Part shown: one piece after another, positions 46,190 to 57,279 of the stretch
How the letters are laid out: each line of letters starts with the position of its first letter
How positions within the stretch are numbered: the stretch's first letter is position 1
Source of the DNA: Parelaphostrongylus tenuis
Lineage: Eukaryota > Nematoda > Chromadorea > Rhabditida > Metastrongylidae
NCBI GenBank assembly: GCA_019055375.1
Contig: JAHQIW010004366.1
Location: 160,117 to 224,116, forward strand
Direction: 5' to 3'
DNA: 64,000 nucleotides
Made by a program: the position numbers and the translations under genes
Notes under the pieces: model-generated
The model's database searches: none
Seen by the model: only the letters and a program-made list of their open reading frames with translations
What the model was told of the DNA's origin: nothing

Positions 46190-46705
46190 TGACCGTGATT
46201 TTCGTGTTGGAGATGCATTACTAATCCATGTGATTTCTATACGGGTGGTCTCCATTTGAACAATTCAGTGGAAGAGTCGAAGATTCGCAGCACGCGGTGA
46301 ATACGTTGAAAGTTCTTTTAATCTTGATGCGATTAAAATTAAGGGTCTGCGTTTTTTGTTAAAGTAATGGAGGTGTTCTGTTTGCCGTGTTGTGGAAAAC
46401 CTGATTTTCCTAGATTCTAAGGCAAGCGCTATCAAGAAAACGTAAGCTGTGCAAAGAATTGTGGTATATCAACCTCGTGTTTGGCTCATGAAGAAGAAAC
46501 TGTGAACTATAGCGATGCGAGGTTTACAAATAGTTCTTGGTAGTCACTTATTTTCATATCTGAAAACTTGGCTAAACATATTATTTCGCATTATCACCTA
46601 TCCAGTGTGTGCCAATGAATTTCAACTCGTTAGAAGACAGCTAAGCCCCTACATTTATTCTTACAGACATAAGATAGTATCTGCGTGGTTACTCGACATG
46701 TTTGT

Positions 46706-47290
46706 GTTGAACAGAAGGAAACGAGCGGTTTGGGGAACATTTAGGAGCATCGAGGATGTAGTGAAGAGGACCAAAAACATGGGATTCCGTGCCCACCTTT
46801 TCGACCTGATGATTCTCCCTGTCCTAACGTATGCATCAGCAACATGATCGCTACGTTAGCAGGATGAAGGATCACTTCGCTTTATTGAACGCGCAGTCAA
46901 AAGGTCAATGCTAGGAGTAACCCGTGTTTGCAAATGAGAGTATGTATCTGAATTTCCGACCTACGTCAACGATTGGAGATAAGAGACGCCGTTCTACACG
47001 CCAGGATAGCGAAAATAAGGTGGGTCGGACAAGTGATGCGCTTCAACGGCAACCGATGGACAACAGCGGTTGCCGGCTCGATTCCTAGGGACATCAAGTG
47101 CTTCACAGGAAGGCCACCGATTTGTTGGTCCGATTTCTTCACAAACGATGTAGAGGAAATATATGATTCTCAGCGAGTCCCTAGAGCAAAGATGACCACT
47201 GTGCCGCTTTTGTACGCGATGGAAAAAAAATGGAAGTGTTTCTGGTACCCGCTCCAGTACTCGACGAGCAGCGATGCGACAGGTGACATA
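46706..47290 (+). mobile_element. RTE-type retrotransposon relic, 3' part
   Basis: It starts abruptly in 'LNRRKRAVWGTFRSIEDVVK' and continues to 'MEIRDAVLHARIAKIRWVGQ' (46973-) and 'NRWTTAVAGSIPRDIKCFTG' with 'RPPICWSDFF', the RTE C-terminus. Frameshifts lie near 46850 and 46960. The upstream RT is absent where the 520-bp inverted repeat adjoins. Confidence 0.8.
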
Positions 47291-47369
47291 GGTAACACAG
47301 GTGATGCTATATGTAAATATAATGTGTTTTCATATCTAAAGTTTTGTATTCTTTAAGGTATTCATGGAA

Positions 47370-47460
47370 ACCACTGTTATATTCCTACGTGACATATAGT
47401 GTGATTTGATGTGACAAGGATTCGAGCATAACACTAAGCGTGATTGGCGGGCTCAGGGCG
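47370..47460 (+). repeat. piggyBac 3'-end-like fragment
   Basis: The gacatatagtgtgatttgatg and aggattcgagcataa blocks match the 3' ends of piggyBac relics at 42080-42115 and 49650-49690. No coding part is attached. Confidence 0.4.
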
Positions 47461-47684
47461 AGGGGAGGGAACCAGACACATTCCTGGATCGTGGTGAGCT
47501 ACTGGTTAGCCTATTGACTACCACAGCCTCAGTGACGTGTGTGACTCCAACTTTTCGCACCGCCTTCTCCAAATATTTCTGACCTTTTTGTTTCCTCTAA
47601 ATGTTTTTTTCGAAAATTTCAAAGTCTTCTGCACTTCAACATGTGGTGTCTTGGAAGAAGTGTTCACACTGTTTGTGCGCATAT

Positions 47685-47955
47685 GACGCAGTGGTTAGAG
47701 ATGTTCTATGTCGCACAGAAGGTCGATGCTTCGTCGCGCGCTTATGGTTCACCAAGCCGTCCATCCCTCAGGGGTTGGTAAATTAGTATCGGATTAGTCT
47801 GCGAAGATAAGTAGTACTGACTTGAAAAGTGGGGCCCTCCGCGGGTCATTGTAATGGCCAGATATATGTTCAATCATTTAAAGCGAAGTTAGAAACTAAA
47901 AACGAATGTACAGCGCATCCCTCAGCGATTGATCAACTCCGAGAGCTCTATAGTT
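47685..47955 (+). repeat. SINE S1 copy b
   Basis: The tRNA-like head ATGACGCAGTGGTTAGAGA starts the copy, and a degenerate B box (gtcgatgcttcg) follows. The body includes ccgtccatccctcaggg, gtagtactgac and gcgcatccctcagcg, all shared with copy f at 62269-62529. Its tail end meets piggyBac relic PB3. Confidence 0.65.
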
Positions 47956-47959
47956 TGTG

Positions 47960-48540
47960 CTCGGTTTACTGGCACGGATCACACCATATCTATGGTAATA
48001 CCTTGGCACAAGCGATCAATCTATACAATTTATTCATTATTATTTATTTAACATTCTGCTGTACATAACCATGGTTTTCAACAAAATGCAGCTCATGATG
48101 CATATTATATTTACAGATAGCATAACTCAGGAAAACAAAAACAGTAGTGCAATTCAAATGATACGGTAATACAATCATTGAATTGTAAATACAATGAATA
48201 CTCATAAACTATCTGTCTCCTGCTTACAAACAGCAACTACTTGACATCGCTTAGGTTACAGAGATATAGGAATCATACCATTTCGACTGAAAGTGCATTT
48301 AACATCGATCACAACTAATAATTGTTTTCAGCAGGACTCTGACAACGAAAAACGTTTTTTTCGGCCGACATTTTCTCATAGCACCGGTGACGGTCTTCGC
48401 GTGAAACCATTTCGTGGATCTGCTTTCATCGTTGGAGGAGTATCGTCTTTTCGATATCTGACACGAACCGCCTCCTTGAACTCATTGAATGTGATTCGTT
48501 CTTTGTTGGCGCAATACATTCTATGAACGCCTATGGCATC
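47960..48540 (-). mobile_element. piggyBac-like relic PB3 (C-terminal and 3' end)
   Basis: On the minus strand 48376-48573 encodes 'HRMYCANKERITFNEFKEAV' and the following Arg/Asp-rich stretch, matching the PB2 C-terminal region. The 3' untranslated part runs through 48300-48000 (gcgatcaatctatacaatttattc). The N-terminal two-thirds of the transposase are absent. Confidence 0.65.
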
Positions 48541-48589
48541 GATCTTATGGTCCTTGCTAAACGGTGTTTTCATAAAACAAGCATAACGC

Positions 48590-49055
48590 TGAAATCACTT
48601 TTACCTGCGCTATCGAAGATTACTAATAGTCTAAAGAAAGAGTTTTGTGTGGCAAAATGCAAAGCACAAATCGTTTCCTCTTCATATCAGAATAGCTATC
48701 AAGATAGTCTTTCCAAAAAAACAAGCACATTTTTAATTCCTCGAAATTTGTGATATCGATCGAGTACTGGCACTCTGAGGGAGAAGTTTTGCCCAGCGAA
48801 ATATTAGCGAGATAAAGAAAACGTGGAAATGCAAGCCACTAGCATGCCTGACATTCAAGACTTGAGAACGGGGTAGATCAGTCAATTTGAAAAATGAAAG
48901 TCACCGTCATAGCTCACATCTGTGAAGGGCACTTGCTGTTTTAGCCAGAAGTACAAGCTTTCCAATGGTTATTGACACTCCTCTGCAAATTCCTACTCAG
49001 CGAATTGTATGGGTTTTTCATTTGTCGCCATCTAACATGTAAGTACCTTCCTTTC
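48590..49055. repeat. F1 foldback fragments
   Basis: gcgctatcgaagattactaatagtc and gttattgacactcctctgcaaattcc...tttgtcgccatctaacatgtaagt match F1 arms. The copy is incomplete and diverged. Confidence 0.45.
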
Positions 49056-49059
49056 TGCA

Positions 49060-49689
49060 GTTATCTGTACAACCTCTTCAATTTAATCTATAACATACTG
49101 CTGCTGAGCTCTCACAGATAGTACTATGGCAACAAAGGACGAACCACATTCAGTGAGTTTAAGGAGCTGGTCCATTTCAGTTATTTAGGAGACTGTTCTT
49201 CTTCAAAAACGACCAGCGGCGATCTCGAAAAGGTTTTATGCGAATATCGCCGCCCATATGAGTGCCATGAAAAGTTGCCTCCTGAAAAAGACCTCTCTTA
49301 TGCTTGAAGTCATTCTAAGGGAACAGATGCTAGGTGTGTGTCATGTAAGACGCACTTCTGCTCCGAGTGTTATGTTTTCGCAATCTCTGCAGCCCCAACA
49401 ATGTTACTTAGCTGCTGTTTGTAATCAGAAAGCAGACATTTCACAAGTACTCATTGTATTCGTATTGCATTTATTGCATTATCGTATTATTTAAGTTGTA
49501 TTATTATTTTTCCTTTACTATTTTATGTTAAATGTAGATATATCATGTCATAAGTTGCTTTAGAAACTGTTGCCATTAGCTGCACATTGTTGAATAAATG
49601 GTGATGAATAAATTATATAGATCGATCGTTTGTATTGCGGTATTACTATCTGAGATATGGTGTGATTTGATGTTTCAGTGATTCTAGCA
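49060..49689 (+). mobile_element. piggyBac-like relic PB4 (C-terminal and 3' end)
   Basis: Sequence from the cataactgctgctga-type region (about 49090) through the Cys-rich end (about 49340) and the 3' untranslated part (gttgaataaatggtgatgaataaatt, 49591) matches PB1, PB2 and PB7. The catalytic part is missing. Confidence 0.6.
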
Positions 49690-50000
49690 TAAAGGATAAA
49701 AGGGGTGGAGTTATCAGCGTTGACCTGTCTTTGAGGAATGCGCAGTGCATTCGTGTTCAACTTCTGAATTCGTCTGAGGTGATTGAAGGCATATCTGGCC
49801 TTACAGTGACTCGTCGTGGCTTCCCACTGTATCGACTCAGTGCTGCTTATAATCCCAGACAGGTTTGATACAAGCGTGGTACTAATTCACCGACCTATGA
49901 GGGATTGATGGGTTGATGAGCCATGAGCGTGAGATCGAATCATCAATATTATGTTCGACGCAGAGATTCTGTAACCACTACGCCACATGCGCGCGAATAG
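49690..50000 (-). repeat. SINE S1 copy c
   Basis: The tail (aaaggataaaagg) abuts the piggyBac 3' end, the body shares gaatgcgcagtgcattcg and ctcagtgctgcttat, and the minus-strand head ends in ATGTGGCGTAGTGGTTACAG (A box). It is nearly full length. Confidence 0.65.
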
Positions 50001-50755
50001 CGTAGACACCTCTCAAACACCGCATCTTTGAGAGTGAAAAGCTTCTTGAATTTTTGAGATTATTTTCGTGAAAACAAAAGAAACAAACGTGACTGGAAGG
50101 GGCTGGGCGAAGAGGTAGTGTCAGACGCGCCCTTGGGTCTCTGCTGGTCAACCGGTTAAGTTTGCCTCAACAAAGAGTTGTGTTATATATCACTGATTAA
50201 TTAAAGTAATGAAAAAAATCGAAACGAAGGCGCATGAATTGCTATAAAAATGAATTCACTTTTGAACCAGTAAACTTTTACTCTTACCTATCCATCCTTG
50301 AAAAATAAAAACAAACACCTCCATCAAACACCGACATTTCAAAGGGTTTTTGTGGTCGACGGCTGAGATCTATAAATGCTCTTCCCAATTATGTTGGAAT
50401 CTTCTGATCAGTCTCTTTCCTGAATGAGACATCCAGCAAGTAATAGGCGGACTGTTCTTACAAAATTACAGTCGTTTCATGCTATACGATGAGGGAGTCT
50501 GTGCATTTCAAAGGTTCGTGCATCAAGAGATAAAGATCATCACGAGATCGATTACTTTTGTCGAAATTCGACATCCCAAATGAGTCATAATGACTCACGA
50601 TGCTCCATGGGTCAATTTCGTCTTTGAGCGAGACAGAAACATAAAATTAATACGGATATGCTTTGGAGAATTACAAATGCTTGATATGTATTGAGCTCGA
50701 TTCTAAGTTCTGTGTTATGCCATTTGTTTAGTGTGTTTCTTGAAGGCGCGCTCAA
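50001..50755. other. Intergenic stretch, nothing identified
   Basis: No long frame or shared repeat was seen. A short GC-rich piece near 50090-50160 is unexplained. Confidence 0.35.
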
Positions 50756-51042
50756 ATTTCAGTATATCTGATTATTATTATTTTGGCTAACATGTCGCGT
50801 GGTCTGTTATGGGCTTTTGTACAGGCCGATATAGGTTTTTCGGCTTGAAAGCCTCGACAGTTGGGCAGGCGCTTTGTTTCTGGCCAACCTTGTCGGGGTG
50901 CTCCTATTCCCTGTTCCTAGGATTGGAAAATGAGAACGGACCTGCCCTACTGACGAGGCTGTCAAGGCTGAAACACGTGTATCGGGCTGTACAAGAGCCC
51001 ATAGCAGACCATATGACATGTGGGCTCAGATAATAATTATCA
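50756..51042. repeat. Hairpin repeat H1 (palindromic, MITE-like)
   Basis: The left arm (about 50765-50885: ggctaacatgtcgcgtggtctg..., ttttgtacaggccgatatagg...) is inverted at about 50940-51040 (...cgggctgtacaagagcccatagcagaccatatgacatgt). Arms of about 100-120 bases enclose about 60 bases. One arm alone recurs at 26035-26165. No coding potential is apparent beyond mirrored shadow frames. Confidence 0.65.
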
Positions 51043-51577
51043 CAAAAGTTCTGCTGTTTTTGAAACTTTATTAATTTGCACCAAATTTAGTTTTTGCTTT
51101 TTTTATTGTTTTGAATGTCATCTGAGGCCTCGTAACTTCAAGGTTTTATATTTGCGAGTTGAAATTTTTTTTCACCAAGAATGAATACAGGTGCATTATC
51201 ACATCATCGACTTTGGTAAATCGCCTTCCTGCCACGAAATGTCGTAAACCTGGAAAGAGCAGTCTGTGAGCTATGAGGTGCATCAATCAGACATCCCGCT
51301 CTAATTCTTCAATTTTTTAATGCCAGAGGCGAATTATGTAGACTAGCTTTGCCTTAATGCCGCTTTGATAATGCGTTGCAGCAGGTTTCAACGTGTTGGT
51401 GTCGCCTTTATGAAATCTCTTGAACCTTAAATTTTTGAGCAGTTCCAATAATTTTTAATAGCTTAAATCTCAGAAAAATTGAAAATATATTTCGTTTTTA
51501 GAATGGCTCTTTTACTCCGCTGTAATCCCGACATTAAGATCATGTTTATCATTGAAACATTTCTCGCCAAGAACAGT

Positions 51578-53110
51578 GTTTCCTCGTGACTTTATGTAAC
51601 CGTTCGATAGCCCAAATCCCGGAAATTCCGACGATGGTACATTTAGCTTTTTAAATAGGACCTCATTGTGTTTGTAACAATGAAATGAAGATTAAATTTT
51701 GCTAATTCGACAATCGAGAAAGCGCGGTGGTTTGATGACAATGTTGCAAAATCCTATCCACATACTGGCAAAGCGCAGCGGTTGGTGCCAGTGTCGCGCT
51801 GCGCAAGGCTTCATATTCTTTCTTTGGTAAAACGCACTGGAAAGCCATTTTCAAAAACCATTTACATTATCGAAACTTTTAAGATTTAAGCTGTCAAAGG
51901 GTTACTTAAAGTCTACACGGAGAGCTTTGTTCAGCGAGAATTGCTTCAATGAGAGATATAGTATTATAAAATTGTAAAATATCTGTTTCTTAATTACGAA
52001 CGGCAACTACGTAGCATCGCTAGGACTGCAGAAATCTGCGGGATTATAACACTTTGAGCAGAAATGCGTTTTACATTTAGCACATCTAGTATTTACTTTT
52101 TAGCATAATTTTGAGCATAAAAGGAACATTTTTAGCCACCTTTTGTAGTACTTATGTTGGAGACGGTTATCGCACGAAGCCATTCGAGAACGTCACTAGT
52201 CGTTGTTGAAAGAGAATCGTCTCCTAAATAACTGACAGAAACCGCTTACTTAAACTCAGTGAATTTGATTCGTTCTTTGTTGGCGCAGTGCATTCTATGA
52301 ACTATCAGCAGCAATATGTTATAGACGAAATAAAAGAGGACACGCATGCACCTGAAGAACGGAATTACAGATTATGAAGCTATGAAGTGGCAACATGCAC
52401 GCACCAATTTTAGTCCTTTTAAAAAATGGAGAGTAGGCAGCCATCTGGTACGTCAAGTCCGCAAACCCCTATTCTTGGTATAGTTTTCAAGACCTCTGAA
52501 CTTCTTCGTCCGAATCTGCGTCACTACCGTATGCTGTCGAAAGCATTTACGAGCATCTCTCTTGTAAGCACCTAAATACCATCACGCCTCTCCAATTTTG
52601 CACGGCTCTCCGCTCGCCCCCACGCAGTTTTACTTGCATAAACTTCTTTGACATAGCTTCCCGCCTCTTCTTGCAGATTCTGATCAGGTATGTATTCATC
52701 TGCAAAAGCTTTCACGTTAGAGGAACACTGGTGTGACAGTTGCCAACGTAAAGGTGTCTTCCTTGATCTAGCAGGCCCTCCATCAAATTAATCACCACGC
52801 GTTCCGATAAAGGCTTGCCGGATTCGGGGGTTGTATTAGCAATTATGTAAATCGTTGTCTTATACGTGGTACCCTCATTCACCACAAACTTTAAAATGCT
52901 TTATAGCGAATCTGTTTCTTTTACAAGGAGCGTACTGGCGGAGCTTGGTTCTTCCTCTGAATGGTAATACCGACTTGTCAATGCATACATCTCTTCCGGC
53001 TTGTAGACAGCTTTGCAGTTGGTATTCACTACTTCCATCAGTTGCATATCTTAAATAGCTTATCCTGTGTGCGCATGTCGCCATTGTTGACTACATGTAG
53101 ATTGGTGAAA
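51578..53110 (-). mobile_element. piggyBac-like relic PB5, mirror copy of PB2
   Basis: The minus-strand frame at 52875-53084 keeps 'VCIDKSVLPFRGRTKLRQYA', the first catalytic Asp region (normally DESM.PF.GR) with E changed to K. The second-Asp region is at about 52740-52770. The C-terminal 'YQQQYVIDEIKED'-type strand and the Cys-rich end follow to about 52030. Positions 51578-51990 match the outer part of PB2 inverted (gttggtgccagtgtcgcgctgcgc). It is inactive through stops and frameshifts. Confidence 0.75.
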
Positions 53111-53950
53111 TTAAATAAGACTGAACGGTATGTCTTATTTTCTAAATGGTTTGCTTTTTGCGCTGTAACAGTAGAAATAACATCTTGCATAACCACGAAT
53201 ACTTCTTGCCGGATAGAGTTTATTCTATGGACAGTCGACCATGTTTCGATGGCGCAAATCTCGACAGTTTCAAATATGCAGTTGATCTTTGTAAAGGACT
53301 TTTCAGAACGCTGTAACAGTCAAAAGAATAATGGTATGCGCACTCGAAGAATGAAATTTGCAACATTGGCCACAAGTTCCTGCGCTTCTTGCAACATATC
53401 GATTAATTGTGAAATGTAATCCTCTTTGGCGTGCTACAGCACATTAGGGAGTTCTCTTCGAAAATAAAGTACACTGCTAAAATTATTAGAATCTGTCCTA
53501 TCTAGACATTTAGGAGCGTTTATAAAAAAATTTTATTGGGCGAGAATTGCTCGAATGTGGAGCAAAATTTCACTGACAAAATCAGAACGCAAAAAAGGCC
53601 GTCTCGAAAGTGATCTAAATCGTTCAAATTCACCTGACTTTAGCTCTCGAACGACTTTTGAAACATCTTAGAAAAGTGAAAAGCACGTTCTTACCAAAGG
53701 GCTTTAACAGGATGGAGATAGGGGAATAACAACCTTGCTGTTACCAACTTTTCACTGAGTATACCCATGTTGTCCACTTTACTTCCAACATATCCGTGAC
53801 TAGTGTATATCTTCATTAATTGGAATATTTATTGATGAAGAGAATTTCAACCAATCACTATAAACAATGTACATTTATGCACTATTTATGCAGAAATCAT
53901 TATCGTTCAATAACAACCGCTTATTACTTCACTCTACAACACAAGCTCGG
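53111..53950. other. Intergenic stretch, nothing firm
   Basis: The start may be decayed N-terminal piggyBac sequence. No other repeat or gene was seen. A minus-strand AATAAA at 53828-53833 lies 280 bases beyond the stop of the host gene at 54112. Confidence 0.3.
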
Positions 53951-53952
53951 CT

Positions 53953-54026
53953 AACACACACGTACACACATACATACATTCATACATACATGCATACATA
54001 TACACATACGTACACATACACACATA
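53953..54026. repeat. (CATA)n/(CA)n-type microsatellite
   Basis: An imperfect run of acacata, catacata and similar units spans about 70 bases, downstream of the host gene. Confidence 0.9.
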
Positions 54027-54111
54027 CGCTGCACTGGGAATAAAATGGTATGAAGAATTCGGTTTCAGCTAAGGAATATTAAATACTCTTGACATTCCCA
54101 AGTGGAATCGG

Positions 54112-55283
54112 TTACTTCCTTTTCTTGCTCTTCGTCGAAGCTTTTCGTGCTTTCGTTTTTCGTGCACTTTTCTGAAATAATAACACATGAGCTTTCATTT
54201 CAGGTGTGCTTGTTTCACATTCTTTCAAGCTCAACATCGCATCAATAACAAAAATTTTTGCGCAAACTAAAGAGTGAAAGTAAACAGGTACCTCTACGGA
54301 GCAATTGATTAGCACCCAACCCTCCAAAGGGTGAGATGCTGATTTGATTCACGTCTGAGGTTCACAGTTCTGCATGTTATTCAACATGATCGGCTCTAAG
54401 ACTTTTAGGACCCGCGCTGATAGGCAGGCGGCGTCGCTTCGTGGCTTTATCATGAGACGCAATGCTGTCATTACCTCTGCACACATGTCTGGCTGCCTGC
54501 GCTTGTTTTCCCAATAAACTCGGCGCCGCCACTACACTAAGTGAGGTCTGACGCCGCGTGGAGCGGTATGAAACATAGCGCTCGCTCCTTAAAGGGTTAA
54601 ATTGACAATAATTTGTAGACAGATAAATTAGAAACAGTAGATATATGGCGCCATCACTACTTTATGATGCTCGCTAGAAATGTTCGACGACGCACCTGAC
54701 TAACTCGTAATTGATATCCGAGGTCCCGAATAATGATGCTCTGGTCTTTGATCAGATTTTCCATTCTTGTGATTCTTCGTTTCAGGTCCGTAATCTCTTC
54801 GACAAACCTCTCATTTTCTGAGATAGGAAGAAGGATATGACGGAAACGACCTCTCCGACCGAAATAAGTCGTCATTACCTAATTGATTAACAGTGAACTG
54901 CTCTTGAAGCTTTGAGCGGGTTTCCTCCATGCTATCAACTTTTTCCTTCAGATTTTGCGCTGCTTCATGTTTCGCTGAGCAGCCAGGAGACATACAGTGC
55001 TCACTGAGGTGTAGCCGAACCACCTAGAATGTTTGCAACTTTCCAAGACGAAGACTTGCCGGCGGGTACATCATTTGTTAAACACACAACGAATGCGAAA
55101 ATTTAGCTAACTATGAGAAATCTCATATAAAGTGTTGCATAAGACTGCCTGGCAATGTCAGTATTTGTACCTGCAGCAAAAATCTGGACATCTTCGAGTC
55201 TTCCGTAGGAGAAGGTTTCACATCCACATCGTCGCATAGCTGAGTCTGAACACATCACGAAATTATGGAGCGAGCATTTTTAT

Positions 55284-55316
<33 letters not shown>

Positions 55317-57170
55317 GCATATACATATATGCATACGCACTCTTATACACACATATATACGTATATGTACTTATATAAACGTCCATGCATGTACGTGCGT
55401 ATATATGCGCTTGTGTAGATGTAATTTTGTATGTGCGCATATACTTTAAACTGTAGACAATTTATTAATCCGTTTTCACAGTGTTCATTCTTCACTGTGC
55501 GGATTCCAGCACTTTCAGCAATCTAATCATTTTTCCAGGATAGGAATCTCGAGGACAGCCTTGCTGTGGCGTTCCAAACGGCGCTTGTTGTTGACTACAG
55601 GAGAGTGTATGAGAGTGGCTTTTGGCCCCACGTGCGCCACGCCGAGCATCACAATCTTTCGGCCACGGTGCTCCCTTACGCGCACATGATAGTGTATACA
55701 TATATGCACCTGAACTTTTAAATATGTGTATGAACATGTGTATATCTATATTCACAAGCTTATAGGTTCATATATGCATATACACATGTATATGTGAAAG
55801 GGACCAAGGGATGGAGCTCTCGAGTTGATTTATCACTAAAGAATGCCCCATGCGTTCGTCTTCATCTAGTATCGTTTAGGGTGATAGACTGTAAATACGG
55901 CCTTTTCAGTGAGTACCAAAAACCTACTGGTATATCAAGTGAGTGCTGCTATCCTCCCATCCAAGTTTGGCATCAATTCTCTGACCCAAGAGGGATGAAA
56001 GTTTTAGTGAGCATTGAGCGCGTAATCGAATTGTTGACCATCAATTATATAATCATGTGTGCCGCAGTAAACCCCGAACTATTGTGCCACACGCGCTCTT
56101 CATATGTGCACAAGTGTATGTGACTGCACACGCACACACATGCACGTGCTCATACATATGTAAATATAAAGCTCTAAAAAGACAGCTCTCGGAGCTGATC
56201 ATTCTCTGAAGTATTTATTATGCATTCGATTCCATTCGTAGCATCGATACAGGTGATTGAATGCATGTATGGCCTTTACAATGGCTAGCGGTGGGCTATC
56301 GCTGTATCGAGTCAATGCTGCTTATCCGCTGAGATAGGAATTTACCGACCGTCAAGTCAATGCTGCTTATCCCCTGAGATAGAAATATACCGATCATAGA
56401 GGGATGGATGGCTCGGTGATACTTGAACGTGAAATCGAACCATGGACCATATTGTGAGCCGCAGAGCACCTCTAACAACTGCTATACATGACCACTTATG
56501 CATACATGTGTAGGTATGAGCATACGACATAAGGTAATATATGCACGTATGCACATATACAAGTATGGGTCGAATGAGATGACAAGAATGAAAATCGTCG
56601 ATTTTCGGACAACCCAACATTTTCCGACAAGCTTTTGAGCGCTCTCTCGTACTTCAAATCAGTGATGTTGACTTTGTGACACTGAAGGGATGATCATCGA
56701 TTGCTACGCAATGTGCTGATGATCACGGCTCAGCTAGGATACGGCTGAGTCTTCGGTTATCAGTGGGAAGAGCACTAGTTATGCTAAATTTTCGGCAATT
56801 GATCAGAGCCATGTGGGTGCTTATTCGAGCGGAAAAAGTCTGGACGAATCAGAGCAGTGCGACTTGAAGAAACGTGTCTGACGCGATCAATCAATACTGG
56901 AAATGATTTATGTGAAAAGGGGCGGGACTGATTTGTGTACCTCGACATGTGGCAGATCCGTATCCCGTGTCATTACGGGAGTAGTTGCAGGAGCCTCGGC
57001 GCCTGTGCTATCTTCGTCGTCAGAAGACGAGATGGGCTCCTAGAAAGAACTAGTTATTGGAACTTGAGATGACATTATGTCTGCGTGAAGTTTTCATTTT
57101 TTCCCACCTCAAAACCGTTTCCGTTCAAGAAAACAGAAAAAACCTCATCCGGGTCAACTGCCTTCGACAT
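54112..57170 (-). CDS. Host gene, 187-aa acidic/coiled-coil protein with basic tail (six exons)
   Basis: Minus-strand exons are 57170-57108, 57039-56941, 55245-55171, 55023-54879, 54817-54696 and 54171-54112. All junctions are GT..AG with nematode-like acceptors (tctttctag, gtgttcag, cattctag, ctatctcag, ttatttcag), and phases agree throughout (0,0,0,1,0), giving 187 residues. The order is N-terminus 'MSKAVDPDEVFSVFL', acidic 'SSSDDEDS' at 25-32, three Cys (58, 89, 94), predicted coiled coil at about 97-165 ('NLKEKVDSMEETRSKLQEQF' and 'EEITDLKRRITRMENLIKDQ'), and a tail of 19 residues with 11 Lys/Arg, likely nuclear targeting or nucleic-acid binding. I do not recognise the family. Introns are 68, 1695, 147, 61 and 524 bp; the two longest hold SINEs. 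Confidence 0.85.
54285..54370 (+). repeat. tRNA-derived SINE head, family 3, in host intron 5
   Basis: ACGGAGCAATTGATTAGCACCC, ccaaagggtgagatgctg and gattcacgtctgagg match the copy at 11395-11480 (shared aagggtgagatg). The GC-rich stretch that follows to about 54590 may be the SINE body. It lies antisense to the host gene. Confidence 0.5.
55285..55330. repeat. (AT)n microsatellite in host intron 2
   Basis: This is an alternating AT run followed by about 100 bases of degenerate TATA, CATA and TGTA units. Confidence 0.85.
55545..55690 (-). repeat. SINE-like family 4, copy in host intron 2
   Basis: This is the reverse-strand counterpart of 3550-3705. It begins on the minus strand with gggagcaccgtggccgaaag and ends with gctgtcctcgagattcc. 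It is in sense orientation to the host gene. Confidence 0.5.
55795..56105 (-). repeat. SINE S1 copy d, in host intron 2
   Basis: Diverged S1 blocks (agtgagtgctgctatcctccc, cccaagagggatgaaag, gcgcgtaatcgaa) appear in S1 order. The A-box end is barely recognisable (tgtgccgcagtaaac). Confidence 0.5.
56165..56495 (-). repeat. SINE S1 copy e, in host intron 2, with internal tandem duplication
   Basis: S1 blocks are present (gcattcgattccattcg, gagggatggatggctcggtga, gaaatcgaacc). A unit of about 48 bases beginning gtcaatgctgcttatcc is repeated twice in tandem (about 56310-56400). The copy is in sense orientation to the host gene, next to copy d. Confidence 0.6.
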
Positions 57171-57279
57171 TGTCCGTTGGTAGGCGCTATATCGCTAGAC
57201 ACCTAAGGAGATTTGGTAGAGATCTAAAGAAATCGGTAATGAAAGTGTATACTTGTCTGTTATATGGCGTGAATGAAGA

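Larger units (their letters stand above)
43643..46705. mobile_element. Composite unit bounded by about 520-bp inverted repeats
   Basis: Positions 43643-44160 and 46185-46705 are inverted copies ending in ACAAACATGTCGAGTACC and its complement. Shared inner blocks include caacctcgtgtttggctcatgaagaag and the segment around cgcagacccttaattttaatcgc. The 2 kb between them holds a PLE fragment (44181-44402), a SINE (44435-44685) and piggyBac relic PB2. The outer right end abuts an RTE relic (from 46706). No clear target duplication was seen. The arms are too long and similar to be chance, but whether they are a transposon's ends or a secondary inversion is open. Confidence 0.65.

Noticed and set aside
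55255..55440. Tyr/Ile-rich open frame in host intron 2
   Set aside because: It is translation of a microsatellite.
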